A DNA stretch of 64,000 nucleotides, taken from assembly GCA_022605955.1 (NCBI GenBank), contig JAKCOZ010000001.1, positions 21,754,146 through 21,818,145 on the forward strand, in the 5' to 3' direction. Position numbers and translations under genes: made by a program. Each line of letters begins with the position of its first letter. Positions within the stretch are counted from its first letter, which is position 1. The stretch is from Rallus limicola. Lineage: Eukaryota > Chordata > Aves > Gruiformes > Rallidae. This document shows positions 36,601 through 49,200 of this stretch, one piece after another. The notes beneath the pieces are model-generated. The model was not told the DNA's origin. It saw only the letters and a list, made by a program, of their open reading frames with translations, and searched no databases.

Positions 36601-37260
36601 AGTCATCTGAAAGTGTCCTCACAATCACAGGCCCTGGTTCTCATGGGGAACTTCAGCCCCCTCAATATATGCTGGAAAAGCAGCACAGCCAGGCACGCAC
36701 TGTCCAGGAGGTTCCTCCAAGAGCATTTGATGATGACTTTCTGACACGGATGGTGGAGAAGCCAAGGAGTAGATGGGGTGCTGCTGGACCTTCTACTAAT
36801 GAACAAAGACTGGTTGGGGACAGCCTTGGCTGCAGAGGTGGAGGTCAGGACCCTGTATGATAGAAACAGGGCAGTAAGTAGTATTACAAACCTGGACTTC
36901 AGGAGAGCTAACTTTGGCCTCTTCAAAGACCTACTTGGAAAAATCCTGTGGGTTAGTGCTCTAGAAGGGAAAAGGAAGATCCAACAGAGCTACTCAGTAC
37001 TCAAGCGTGACTTCCTCCAAGCTCAGGATTGGTATCTCCAAATAAGTTAGAAATCAAGCAGAGGAAGAAGGACACCTGCATGGATGAGCAAGGAGGTTCT
37101 GGGAAAACTCAAAGAGAAGGAGGTTTACGGTATGTGGAAAAAGGGACTGACCACTTGGGAGGAATATAGGAATGTTGTCAGAGTGTGCAGGGATCCAAGA
37201 GAAGTAGAGGGGCTGAGGCTGTCACAGCTGAGGCTGTTACAGCCAAGGCTGACAGGAACA
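36600..37260 (+). mobile_element. CR1 LINE fragment (ORF2 endonuclease end to linker)
   Basis: Degraded pieces of avian CR1 ORF2 appear in order on the + strand. First comes an endonuclease-domain tail (LLDLLLMNKDWLG, from 36780). Then come NLDFRRANFGLF with LLGKILW (around 36890-36950) and finally [19 protein letters not shown] (around 37112-37170). These match conserved blocks between the endonuclease and reverse transcriptase domains of bird CR1 elements. Frameshifts before 36780 and a stop after 37050 show that it is dead. Neither the reverse transcriptase domain nor the 3' end is present, so this is an internal relic. It has the same orientation as HIPK2. Confidence 0.8.
37212..37256 (+). 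repeat. 15-bp tandem triplication inside the CR1 relic
   Basis: GCTGAGGCTGTCACA (37212-37226), GCTGAGGCTGTTACA (37227-37241) and the diverged GCCAAGGCTGACAGG (37242-37256) are tandem. In one frame they encode [15 protein letters not shown]. The unit keeps the reading frame, but the surrounding LINE frame is already broken. Confidence 0.8.
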
Positions 37261-37269
37261 GAAAGTGGG

Positions 37270-40200
37270 GTGAATTGCTGAAGATCCCAACTTGGAATGT
37301 TTTGCAGCTGCCCCTTACTGACTTCAGTATCTCCTGGGTTTTTCCCCTGCAGTCATCTCTAACATCTTTGGAAGGGAAGGTTGGTAAGGATGGGAGATAC
37401 CACCTATATCCAAATGCTCATAGGTGGGATGGAGAGTCTGTCTGGGTATTCCCTGGATGGAGCTGAGACCAGAAGCAAAGCTGATGCTGTAGCATTCCTG
37501 TAAGATCTCTGATCCTGCTTTCCATGCTCAGGAAATTTAGTCAGGGCAGAGATCAGCCAAAACACCAGCACTTTTCATTGATCTGAGATCCTTGTGGTTT
37601 CCTCCCTCACTACTATTGCCTTTCCCACGATGAAGGCAGCCATGCAGGATGAATTTGATCTGCCATCCTCCTTCCTCCCAGGCAGCCCCCGCATGCTGAA
37701 TTTTCCCACAGCCTGCACATAATGGCTTTAAGGGCATGTCCCACCTTCTGTGCCTGTGTCTGCCCTACTCTCACCATCAGTCCTGGTGACTGAAATGGCT
37801 ACCAGTGCAGAGACGCAGTCATCAGCGACTGAGCTCATGGGTGAGAGCCACACATGCCTTAAGCTGCACACGGATGTGTGCGGCCTGAAGCCTGAGTGTG
37901 TTTCTAGCATGTGAGGCTCAACATACTGTTCTCTCTAGTAGTAGGTCAGGTATGTCAGTAAGTAAGTTTGGCAGCGAGTACATGAGATTATAGCTTTTCT
38001 CTTGGGTGAAGAGAGCAAGAAAAGCTCTTTTTTGCTTATAGTTTGGGGTCAGGGTGTTTATTTGCTACTGGACATGATCCAGTGGATTCAGTGTGTCTCT
38101 GTTTATTTTTGTTTGAAGACATGGCTTTTTTTTTTTGCTAGTTACTGATCGTAAAGGCACATGGGATGGCAGGTGGCCAGCAAGCTCCCTAAGTATTAGC
38201 TGCATTGGTGGGGTGTTACGCTAACACTTCTGGAGGGAATGTTACAGCAGACGATGGAGTGGGTTGATGGAGACTTGGACTTTAGCAGCAAGGCTCAGAA
38301 AATAGCCAGTCCCAGAAAACTTGCAGAACATCTCAGAGAAAGTTTGGTTTTTCAGGAAGCTCCTTTAGCTTTCCCAGAATATTTTTACTTGTAGGCAAAA
38401 TTTGTAAGCGTTCTTTATTTTTAAAACGCAGTTTATATTCTGCTCTTGTCTGCAGCAGCACCAACACCGTCAATGTATTTATCTTTTCCCTGTTAACACT
38501 TGCTGTTCCTGGAACATCTCCTGCTCAGCAGCTGTTTGTAGGTGGTTTTTTTCCTCTCCCATCATCATGTACCTTTCCTTCCTGTTCCAGGCATCCATAA
38601 ACCTCTCGTAGTGACATCATAGCTGTTTCCATAGCAACAGATTATGATACTAGAACAGAGGATAATATCAAACAGGAGGAGGAAGAGATAAATTATGGTG
38701 TTTGTGTGCGTGTGTCTGAGGGCTTGATTATATTCCTACATCTCTTCTGAGAATGTTGTCTGCCTGGTTTCTCCTCTGTTTATCTTACGTGCCTTTTAAA
38801 GGTTAGAAAAAAGCAAAGGGAAAAAAAGATCTGGAGGTCAGATTAATACAGAGGCATATTTTTGATGGTCTCTGTAAATGTAGTAGGCTGAGATTTATTT
38901 TTTTTATCTCGGTGGTAGCTCTCTTGTGTCTCCTGAGAGTAATCTAGTCTGGAAAAAACTTGGAAGCACGGCAGTCCCCTGGTACAGCTTCACTTCTATT
39001 TTAATTATGAATTATTTGTAGCTAGTAGCAGCTGGGATCTCAAGTCAAAGATCTATGTGCTGCACATTTTCCAAAAGATGGACAAATGTGGCATGGCATT
39101 GCCCCAGAGAGCTTGCAACCTGTATTTGAGAAAGGATGCAATAGGTGCCCAAATCGGCCAGAACTGATGGGGGACAAGAGGGAGAAGTACCCAAAAGAAG
39201 GGTATCACCATAAGTATGATCTCTAGGCAATGTTCCAGCCCACCCAGAGTGGTCATGGCAGAGGTAATGTGAGCCTCGCCCTGGTGTTGGCTTTTTACAG
39301 TGGTGTTTCTGGAAGAGCTGTGTCAGTAACCTGGTTTGTGACCATCTGTATGGTTCTTAACATGGCTTCAGGCTGTCACTCTGACAGGAGCTGACAGCAA
39401 CAGGATTACAGAAGCATGAGTATCTGTGTTGCTCCATGCTTGCGTTGGTAGGAAGTCTATCTGTTTGCTTAAAGCATGAGGCTGGAATGTCCAGCTAAAA
39501 TGCATGGGGTTTTATTTTCTCCTGGGCAGCACTTAGTGTTGACAAAATCAAATAGTTTGGCAAGGATTTCCAGCAGTCTCTGTTTTGCCTCTAAATTGCG
39601 GTAATTTCTGGCCAACTTTGCTACTTCCCTATTTAGATGATTGACTTCAGAAGCTGAACTAAAAACTCTGAGAAAACCCTCTTAGATATCCTCGTAACTC
39701 TGTGTGTCTGCAATCTTTAATCTTCCTCTTGTGGCACATTTTCTGGAGAGTTACACAGCCATTGCTAGTCTGTAAAATACCAAGCATAGGGTCACGTCTG
39801 ACGTGGCAAATCTCTGGTGATCTCTGCAGCACCTTTATGTTGAGAAAACAGTTTTGATCCCATGCTTAGGCACTCTAGTGCCCCAGGGAGAAGTGCAGGG
39901 GAGGTGTTTGGGCAGAGCAGTAGGAGGTGATCTGTCAGCTAGCTTCAGTGGTTTGTTAGGGTAGGGGAGTCCACTAAGAGATCTTTCTGTTGCGGGAATC
40001 TGTCGGTTTGCTACAGGACACCCTGGGACAGTAGCAGAGTGCGCTGGGATTAGGTGATTCCCAGGAGCTTCCTGGCTCCTGGGTGGGCTGCTGGTGGGCT
40101 TGGTGGCCATGTTGAGTGAAGAGGTTTTGGTCCAGCTTAGTGTGCCAGGATGAAGAGAAGTAGGAGGAGTCGCGTGAGTCACTCAAACTCTGCAGTGCCA

Positions 40201-43200
40201 CCAGGGGTTAAAGTTGCTCGGAAGATACGGAAGATACGTGACCACAGAACACCTTGACAGGAATTAATAGTTAGGTCACCTTTCATGGAAGTTTACTGGA
40301 AGCTGGTATAGGCCACAGAGATCTGGTTGGGAGTGCTTCCTTTGCACGAAGCCAGCACAACACACTAGCCCCAGTTTCTGAACAGCCTTATAGCATTGTC
40401 CTGTGAGGAACATACTTCTGCAGTCAGGTCTCAGTGTGATGGGGCAAGGGAAGCTGGAATGAGGTCCTTTGCAGAGGGAGGAGAGATCACAACCTTTTCT
40501 GAAGCCAGATTAAAACAGTGGGACAACTCTTGGCTAGATCCAGTTTGTGGATATTGTGAAGAATCCCAAGACCTCGTAACTCCCTTAAGGCATGTGCCTA
40601 CAAAGAAGTGGAGGTCACATTTAGTCATGAGTACAGTAATAAATTTCTTCATCTCTTCTAGCACTATCACTAGCACCATCAGAAACCTGCCTTCCCATCA
40701 AACACCCCCTCTGCATTCTCTCAACATCACAATGTGTGTATTTAGCAAGTGGGGATAAGAAACATGTTGCAAACCCCGTTTTAAAATAGCTTCACCACCT
40801 GACAAGGACATGAAACCCACACGAGCATATCCCATTGATGGTGACAATACTTCACTTGCAGTGTCATTTTCTCATTGCTTATCTGAGGCTGTAAGCACCT
40901 GAATAATGAAAGTGCAGGTTCCAAATGCCTGTGCTGCCTGAAAGCACGTGCAAGTCAGAAGGGACAGTAGATGCTGTTGTCGAGCCATGTATGTGAGAAT
41001 ACAAGTGGAAGAGCATGTGTGTGTATATACAGGACTCTTTCCATGTTTCCAGGCATGTGTAGGAGCATGCACTTGTGTTTGCGTGTGGCTTCATCCCCTT
41101 TGTGTACAGAAGGCAACATGGGCTTGATTCTCCTTAGAGCTATTACGCCATTCCCTCAGCAGATCGCGTTTGTACTGGGTTTTTTTCCACTGTGGGGAAG
41201 GAAGAAGGGAGATTTATTATAAATATAAATTAGGCTTTGTGTGTGTTTGTGAGCTGTCGCAGCCTGTACAGGAGGAAATATAAACAAGGTGAATGCAGGG
41301 TGTTTATATTGAGCAGTGCTGTGACGGTGTATGTGTGTGCAGGAGTGTGGTTTGCAGTCTCTGCGTAAAGGGTTGTGTCACTGGTGTGAGTGTGGAAGGC
41401 TGTAAATCACAGTGTGTTCAGGAGGGGACACCACCACTCTGCCTGTAAAAGGTAGGGAGAAGATTTTTGAAGGAATGCGACTCTCTTCAGGCTAAACAAA
41501 AGGGTTACTAGAAATCCAAGCTTGAGAAAAATATCATCAGAGTCATTCTGACTGGGGGTGATCTCTAATCCACATCCACAAGCTCATCTCTGTCCTGACC
41601 CAGAGCAGCTGCATGGCTGGTGTCTTTTTTAAATCTATCCTAGTGCTAGGTTTTGGTGGCACTGCTGGACCAGTTCTTTGGTTATCTCTGCAGCTCTGCT
41701 AATGTGTTTCAGGTCTGTCCTCCTGTATCCTCATTTATTTCAGTCTTGGTCCTGTATGGTGTCTGTATGTAAATGCAGTATCTGCTAGAGAATCTCTGTC
41801 TAGTTAGATGTGTTTCCTGTATCACTAACAATGTATCAAGTGTAGGTGCTACGTCCTCAGTAAAGTAGCTGTATCTTTTTCAGTATCCCTGCAGGTAGGT
41901 GTCTGAGCACTGATTTTGTTCTGCCTCAACTGTGAAGTCAAGTTACAGACTATCGAGTTCTTCTCTTTGAGACTGGGCTTGGCTTAAGAGTTATTTCGCG
42001 TTCCTCCAAAACCATTGCTGTTTCCCAGAGGAACACTTGAGTCATTACCAATCTCTGCATTTCCTTTCATCCAGGAAGGGTTGAAGGGGTTTCCGGAAGA
42101 GGATGCTTTACAAGGAGACGTCTGCTTTCCCTTGCCATGCTCTGTCACAAACAGACACTGAGAGTTCTGCCAGAAAGCTGCTGCCAGTAGAAAACAATGT
42201 GCAAGGGATGAAGTGGGATGTGAGTGAATGGCAGGTTAGGGCAGGGTTTCAGGTGGGGATGCCTGATGCTTTTGATACTGGGTACAATAAAACAGATGCT
42301 TGTGGCAGCACAACCTAGGAAACATGCTTATGTCACTTGGCTTCACTGGAGGAAGTGGCAGGTCATAGTTTCTCATTTGGATTTCAGTGTGGCTGGTACT
42401 CCTGTCCATTTTAGGGCTTGTGGAGGAGATGTGGATTTTACTTTACTTGTGTATTTGTGTCCTTTCTGCTGTCCTTGACAGCCTTTTCCCTCTGCTGCTC
42501 CCTCCCCATCACAGCCCTGTCATGTGTGGTCATGTTTGGTTGAAGATGACCAACCCATCTGAGGTGTTCATGGCCAAGGACAAAGTGTGCCATGTATTCA
42601 GAACAAGCCAGCTTCCTGTCAGAGCTGAATGCTGCCTGTCAGATGTCCCAGGCTGTGGGCTGGAGAGCAGAGGGCTCTGTGGTCACCCCTGGGGCTCAAG
42701 GTGAGCCTTGGGGGGCCAGCAGATGCATGGGGGAGGAAAAACACTGATGCAGTTGTGTGGGTAAAACACTCTGTGGTTACTGTGAAATACTTGCTGAAAA
42801 GAAAGATATTTGGCTAAATGAGGTGAGGGGAGAGGGAGCCTCCTCCAGTCATTTCAGCCCTCCTGCCTTGCCTACTGGGGCCATGGGGAGGACAGCAGCA
42901 GGCAAGTGCTCCCTATCTCCTGCATGGGGTGTCCGGGTGGACGGGCAGCCTGTGAGCCAGCCTGTGATGTGCTCGTACCCTTTTCAATTGGAAGTGGCAA
43001 CCCAGCAGCAGACAAGAGCTATGAAATCCAGCCCCGTCTTGGGCTGAATGCTCTTAAGCCCCTTGTAGCCCTGATTTTGAAGGCCTAAACAGAACTGAAG
43101 TGCAGCACTGAGTGCCGTGGCTGATCTTCACCCTTCCTGAGCTGTCACAGCTTTGTCCTGAGGAGAACCGAGGGACAGGATGGCCTCTGCCTTTCCAGCA

Positions 43201-46200
43201 GAGCTGGGAACCTGCAGACAGACTTCTTAGTCCCAATAGAAGTGTTTGATTTGGTCATTTTTAAAACTGTAAATGTGATTAATTGTGGCTGGCAGCTCTG
43301 ACCTCTGTGGTTTTCACTGGATGCCTGAAGAAGTTGTTGCAGTAATGGGCCCATTCTCCTCACAGCCCAGCTTGTCTCCATACGTCTGGTTATGTATGTT
43401 CATCCCTGTAGTTCTGCTCCTGATAACCACTCTCCAACTCCCTAGCCCAGTCACTGCTTCTCTTTGCGGGTAATGGGCACAGCTTGCAGCTGGCAGCAGA
43501 TACCACCACCCCTGTGCAGGCTCCTAAAGGCCACGTAGCCATTGCAGTGGGCCTCTGTTGGGAGAGCCTTGGGGAGCCTTCCCTCTCCTGCCTGTGTTCT
43601 CTCTGCCCCACACTTGCTTTCTGCATAGGGACCCCTTTCATATGGTGCCTCTTGGGGGGACATTGAGCGGCATGTGCTGTGAGAGTGGGTGAGCTGCCCA
43701 GCACACAGGTCATCACAGCAGGCCGAGTCTCACCATCTTTTCCTTTTCTTTGCAGCTGTGATCTCTATTTACCGTAGCAATTACAGCATTCAGTTAGGGT
43801 CACTTCAGCATTAGATGCTTTCATTTATTTTAGAGCTCAATCACTGCATTAAATGCAGCCAGATTTTTAGGAAAGTTGGAGCGTGCCATGCTATGCTTAG
43901 GCTTGGAAGGGGGATTCGGATAGGTCCTGAATGTGGGCCCCAGCATCAATGCCTGCTGTATTGCTGAGAAGCACAGACATGCACCTCTGTGCCCATACAA
44001 ACCCCCTGGTCTGTGGAGGTCCCTGAGAGTATCCTGTGGCATCCTGTGGCATCCTACCCACCTTCCTCCCCAGATTCACTGGACTTCAGCCAGTACGCTG
44101 GAGAATGGATCACTGGTGTTTGTCAACCTTTTACAAGAAAATGAAGGCTAAGATTGTAGTGCATGCTGGAGGCTGGAAGGTAACTGTAAATCCTAGGTCT
44201 CATTTGCACAAATACATTGGGTTTCAATCCTAAGGGCATGTTGCTTTCCCTTGCCTATACCCGTGTTTCAGAAACATGGAAAATTAGTTTGGATTTGGTT
44301 TTTTTTCAAAACACCACAAAATATGGCTAGGGGTGGGGCAGCTTTTAAATTACTTCTGGTGTAAAGGGGATAAGGAGGATTCTTGATGCTCCATCAGGTA
44401 GGAATCCATGGACGTTTGTCATTTACACACTGTCATTGGGGAACACTGAAGAGACTGGATGCACCAGGAGAGCAGTAGTGGTATTTGCAGCCTCTTACTT
44501 GTAGGCCTGCTGCTCGGATCAGACCTCTCAGCTTTCTTCTGGCCCAGCATATGAGACCTCACACACTGGGTCATGTTTCAGACATGAACCTTATGTGTAG
44601 GGTCATCTGGTGGATAAATGTCCTGTCATATGGGGGGGTGGGACAGCCTCTGTGGCATGGTTGTTGCAGGAGAGGGAGGTAATGCTGGCCAGTTAGCTCC
44701 TTCCAGGGCAGGAACCTGCAGATGCCCCTGCCTCTCCAAAGAGACCGTCCCTTTTGCAGCAGAGTCCAGGGAGTAGAGAAGAGGGACTTGGTGTCTTTCC
44801 TGAAGATAGGAGAATTGCAGACCTACCCAAGAGCTTGTGAGGAGGCAGCTGTGTCAGTGATTCCCAGGCTGACTGGGGGTCAGTGGTGATGACATAGTTA
44901 CACTGAAGGCCTTACCTATAGCAAAGTTTTCTGTTTGTATTTACTGACTGCTTACCAGATCTCAACGTCATTACAAAAAGCAACAAACCAGCTAAGACAG
45001 CCTGTGGGGCTGGGACAGGTCTGGGCTATGCTGCTGTGGCTCCATCGAAGGAGGCAGAAGGAACACGCTGGCATAGGTACCTGGAGGGAGCTCTGAACCA
45101 ACACAGGCTGTGCTGTGGTGCTTAGTTTCCAGAGCTGCCAATTCAGTGTCTTTCACCTGCACAGGTTCTCTGGAAGAAAGGAACCCAAGAAGAGTTGGAG
45201 GCATGTCCATACAGAGACTAGCTGCTGGAGAAATGCCCCCCCCCCCCCCAACCCCAGCCCAGCCCTCCACTTAGGCAGAGGCTTGTATCCTCCTGCCATT
45301 CAGCCAGAAGGAATGACTATGCTGGGGGGCTTCCTGCCATGCTCTCCTGGTTTCATGACACCACTTTTAGCACCTGAGGATAGGTGTGAAAAGAGAGGAG
45401 GTGGAGGAGGAGGAGGTGGAGGTGGTGATGGTGTGAGTTAATACGAGACCCAGTGGGAAGCAGATGCAGGCAGTATTATTTCAGTGGTTTGAGCCAAAAC
45501 TTTCTCTCTCTCACTCATTAAATTACAACTAATGCAAGTAGCATTGTGAAGGAGGAATTTGGGAACTGTTGTTCATCATCCAATCTTTTGTAACGAATGT
45601 GCTGCTCAGTGCCATAGCCCATAGCCTAGCTGAGAAGTAATTCACTTGGTATTTGCAGGCATGACATGCACGCCGTAAGAATGCCGCTGTTAGCATTATT
45701 CCAGCATTAGCAAGGGGATATGAAAATAAATGATGAGCTATTGTTTTTCATGATTAAGTCCAGGCTTTTCGCTCCTCTGTCTTTCTCCCTTCTTCCATCT
45801 GTAGAAGGAGGGGCCTCTCTATTCCTTTGGCTTTAGAAGCAGGCAGGTTGTACCCTTGCCCCTCTCAGCTCCCCTATTCCCCTTTGAGACCAGGACCCTT
45901 CTGCTGCTCCCTCTGCCTTTCTCTTCCTGGGTATCAAGACCAGCCACAGTGGTCCTTTAAATTGTGGTAGGATATCACTGCAGAATTACACATCATCAGA
46001 GGGGACCGTAGCATTTTCTTACGGGTCTACAAAGGCATTTGGACCTCACTATCCCTCAAGTGGACCAAGCCTTGCTCTTCCTGGTTGCACTGGCAAGCTC
46101 AGAGTTTGGAGGCAAGGTCAGCAGTTTGGTACTTTGAGGTCATTCACAAGGCCTGAGGGACTCTTCTATTATTTAAAAAAAAAAAAAAAAAAGTGAAAAC

Positions 46201-49200
46201 TCTTGAGGTAGCCTTCTATCTGATGTGCAGGAGCCTTTTCTAGGGTCTACTGGCAGTGGCCAGCACTTAAAAGAAGTCAACAGGGCAAATGAAGGATCTG
46301 TGACAGGTGCTTGTGAGGAGTATCCCCGTCCATTCCAGTAGGCTTTCCTGTGTTTCCTGCAGAGCTTTATAAATGTGAAGGAGTTAAACATTTCTATCCC
46401 TACTTTCTACTGGGGATGACCAAAGAAGAAAGCATAGCAGTTTCAGAGGTGACCCCTGTTTCTGGGGTCGTCAGTCCATGAGGCTGGGTTATCAGGTACG
46501 TGAACACCCAGCTGTGCAAAATAAAAGACTTCTTTGGAAAACCAGGCTTAAATATCCCCATGAAATCCCCAGACGGAGTCAGTACCAGCACTATACAGGA
46601 TTCCTGTGCTCTTAATCTTAATCAACTATCCCAGGCAGCCTTTCATGTCATTGAGTTGCTGCTCACTCCAGTGGCCCAAGCCTGCGTTGGTTGTTCAGCA
46701 GAAGGCCTGGCTGAGCTGAAGGCAGATGGCAGGGTAGGAGCTTGTGTTGATCTTACTACTATTAACTCTCTACCACTCCTCTGCACAGCAAGCTGCTCCC
46801 TTTGAACATCAGCAGAACTGTTTTTAAAGCCCTGTGGCCCAGCCTTGTGCAACAGAATAACTCATTTTGTCAGGGAAAAAGATACCTTGGCAAACTTTTG
46901 AGTATAAGCTGTCAGGGGTAACCTCAAGATGCTGGAAGAAGCAGCTGTAAGCTTTGAGGAGAGAGCAGCAGCTAGCTGCAGGTGTCACGTTTCCACCTGA
47001 GAAGGGACTCATGAAAGCCATTGCTTTTTTCCCCCTGTGTTCTTTATTCAATCTCTCACAGGAGCAACGTACGCACTGACGTGCTCTGTGACGTCTCTTT
47101 GCACGTAATCACAGTTATGAAATCCAAAGCTGCTGGGTTGCTGTACTTGTGTCCCGCGCCACACTGCCAGCATGCCTCGGCACACAGCAACCTGCAGTAT
47201 GTCATGGTTATCCCAGTGTAGCCCTGACCTGTGGGTTGAGTTGTGGGGACAACTCAGGCTGTGTAGCTCCTTCTCCCCCAGCACCGGCACATGTTGGCAT
47301 TCATGCACACACATGTGCAGTGCACAGCCTTTAGCACCAATAATGTGTGTGGCTTTCACCAGTTCACTTCAGGGCAGATGGAAAGTCCTATGCCTCCAGA
47401 AACATATCCCTCTGCTCAAGCACCTCCATGCAGCCCTCTCACAGACCTTGTGGTGATTGCCGAGGTCCTTTTCCCTTGGGAAGCAATACCTGTGCTTGAT
47501 TCTTCACAGCGTTAGTAGTATACATTAATGGCGGGGGGGAGGGGAGGGGAATGACAAAACAACAGATGATACTAATATTTACTTGAGATCTAAGAAAGCG
47601 ATTATGGTTTGAACCTCAAAGGGCAAGCTACTATGTGATTTAAAATTGTGCTACCAGCAGAAGCATGTGACCGCATGGTAGGAAAAAGCAGGATGAGATT
47701 AGCAAAGAAGTAAGCTTCTAAGGTACATAAATGTCCATGGGGAAAAAAAGAAATATCTTAATAGCAGAGTCAGTTGTCTGTGTAAGAGAAAGCTGGGGAA
47801 ATGACTAATTTGCTGGTTCTGTTACATGTGCAATTTGATTCAGTTGTTCCTTCTTCGATTCAGGCCCCCTCCTTCGCTTTCTGTACCCCCTACCTTGCCA
47901 GCCTTTTAAGAGAGCGGGCAAGGGAATATGGAAGGGCTCAGCGAGGAAGGAGTTAAGGGAATGCTCAGTGGGGATTATAAAACAGTCAGGCACTTGGAAA
48001 CAGTTAAGAAGAGAGAAACGGATCTGCCAGGAGGGAGTGTGGCACTGGAGCCGGTGGTTTATTTTCATGCCTCCCTACACAGCGATGCAGAAGGCTCGCT
48101 CTCCTACAATGGGGATGGAGGTAACAGCGGGGGCCGGGTGGGGGGAGAAGTGGGGGTGGTGCTGGGATGGAGGCGGCAAGGTCAAATGGGGAACAGACTT
48201 CTCCTACACGGAGTTGGCAAGCTTTCCCACTGATGCTTATTGACATGCTTTGCTCTGGATGTGGGTCATTCCCATTAAGAGTGGGCAGGAGTCATCATCT
48301 ACCACAGCTTCAGAGCTTGGCTTTGACCTGGTGACAAGGTGTCCTTTGCATGTTGGACATAGTGGAGAGTGGTCTGTGTACTCTTGACATTGTCTTGGAA
48401 AGGTGAACGCAACAAACTCACTGTCTGCTTGAGGGCAACACTGGGAGCAAAATGTGGGCAGGTCTGTGGGTACGCTTCTGTGAGTGCAAATTCCATGTGA
48501 GGTCCCCTGTGAACGTGGCTGCGGGTGGACATCTCATGCAAGCCCACCTGGCCAGAAGGAGCCTTCTGTCATGCTCTGATGAGGTGGCCTTGAGTCACAA
48601 GGAGCTGTGTTTTTACTCACCCTGCATTTGTGCCTTAGAAGCCCTGCTGAGACTTCTGCGTGACGTGTCAGGTACCAGGCACCACGACAAGGGCAGAGAC
48701 TCAGTCCCAGGAAGGAAATACTAATACAGGCACCTGGCGGCAGTGTGACCTGACAGACCAGGTTACTGGCAGGGCTGTGAGAAGTTAGGTCAGCCTCCAT
48801 TGTGTTCCCCACATGCTCATGCTTGGGGCAGTAACTAAATGCTTCCCAACTTCCCAGCTGTGATGGTGAGCTAACAAGTGACCTGAATGCATCTCCTGCC
48901 ATCCCCTCCATGCTCTTTGGCTCTGTGCTTAAAAAAAATCATGATCTTTGCAGTGGTGTAGCAGCATTTTTGGCAGTGACCTCAGGGGAGTGTTGCCCAT
49001 ATGCAATGCAGAGACCCGTTTCTCTTGGGGGAGAAAAAAAAGATGCAACCCTTGAAGCCAAAGTGTGCAGAGAGAAGGTTTAGTCACTCTGCAAGTGTCA
49101 GGGGCTTGTGGAGGAAATAGCAGGAGTTTGCTGACTAATGCCCATGATGTTCAAGGAGTAAATGAGAAATGCAGAGGGAAAACCCTCTGTTTCTGAATTT

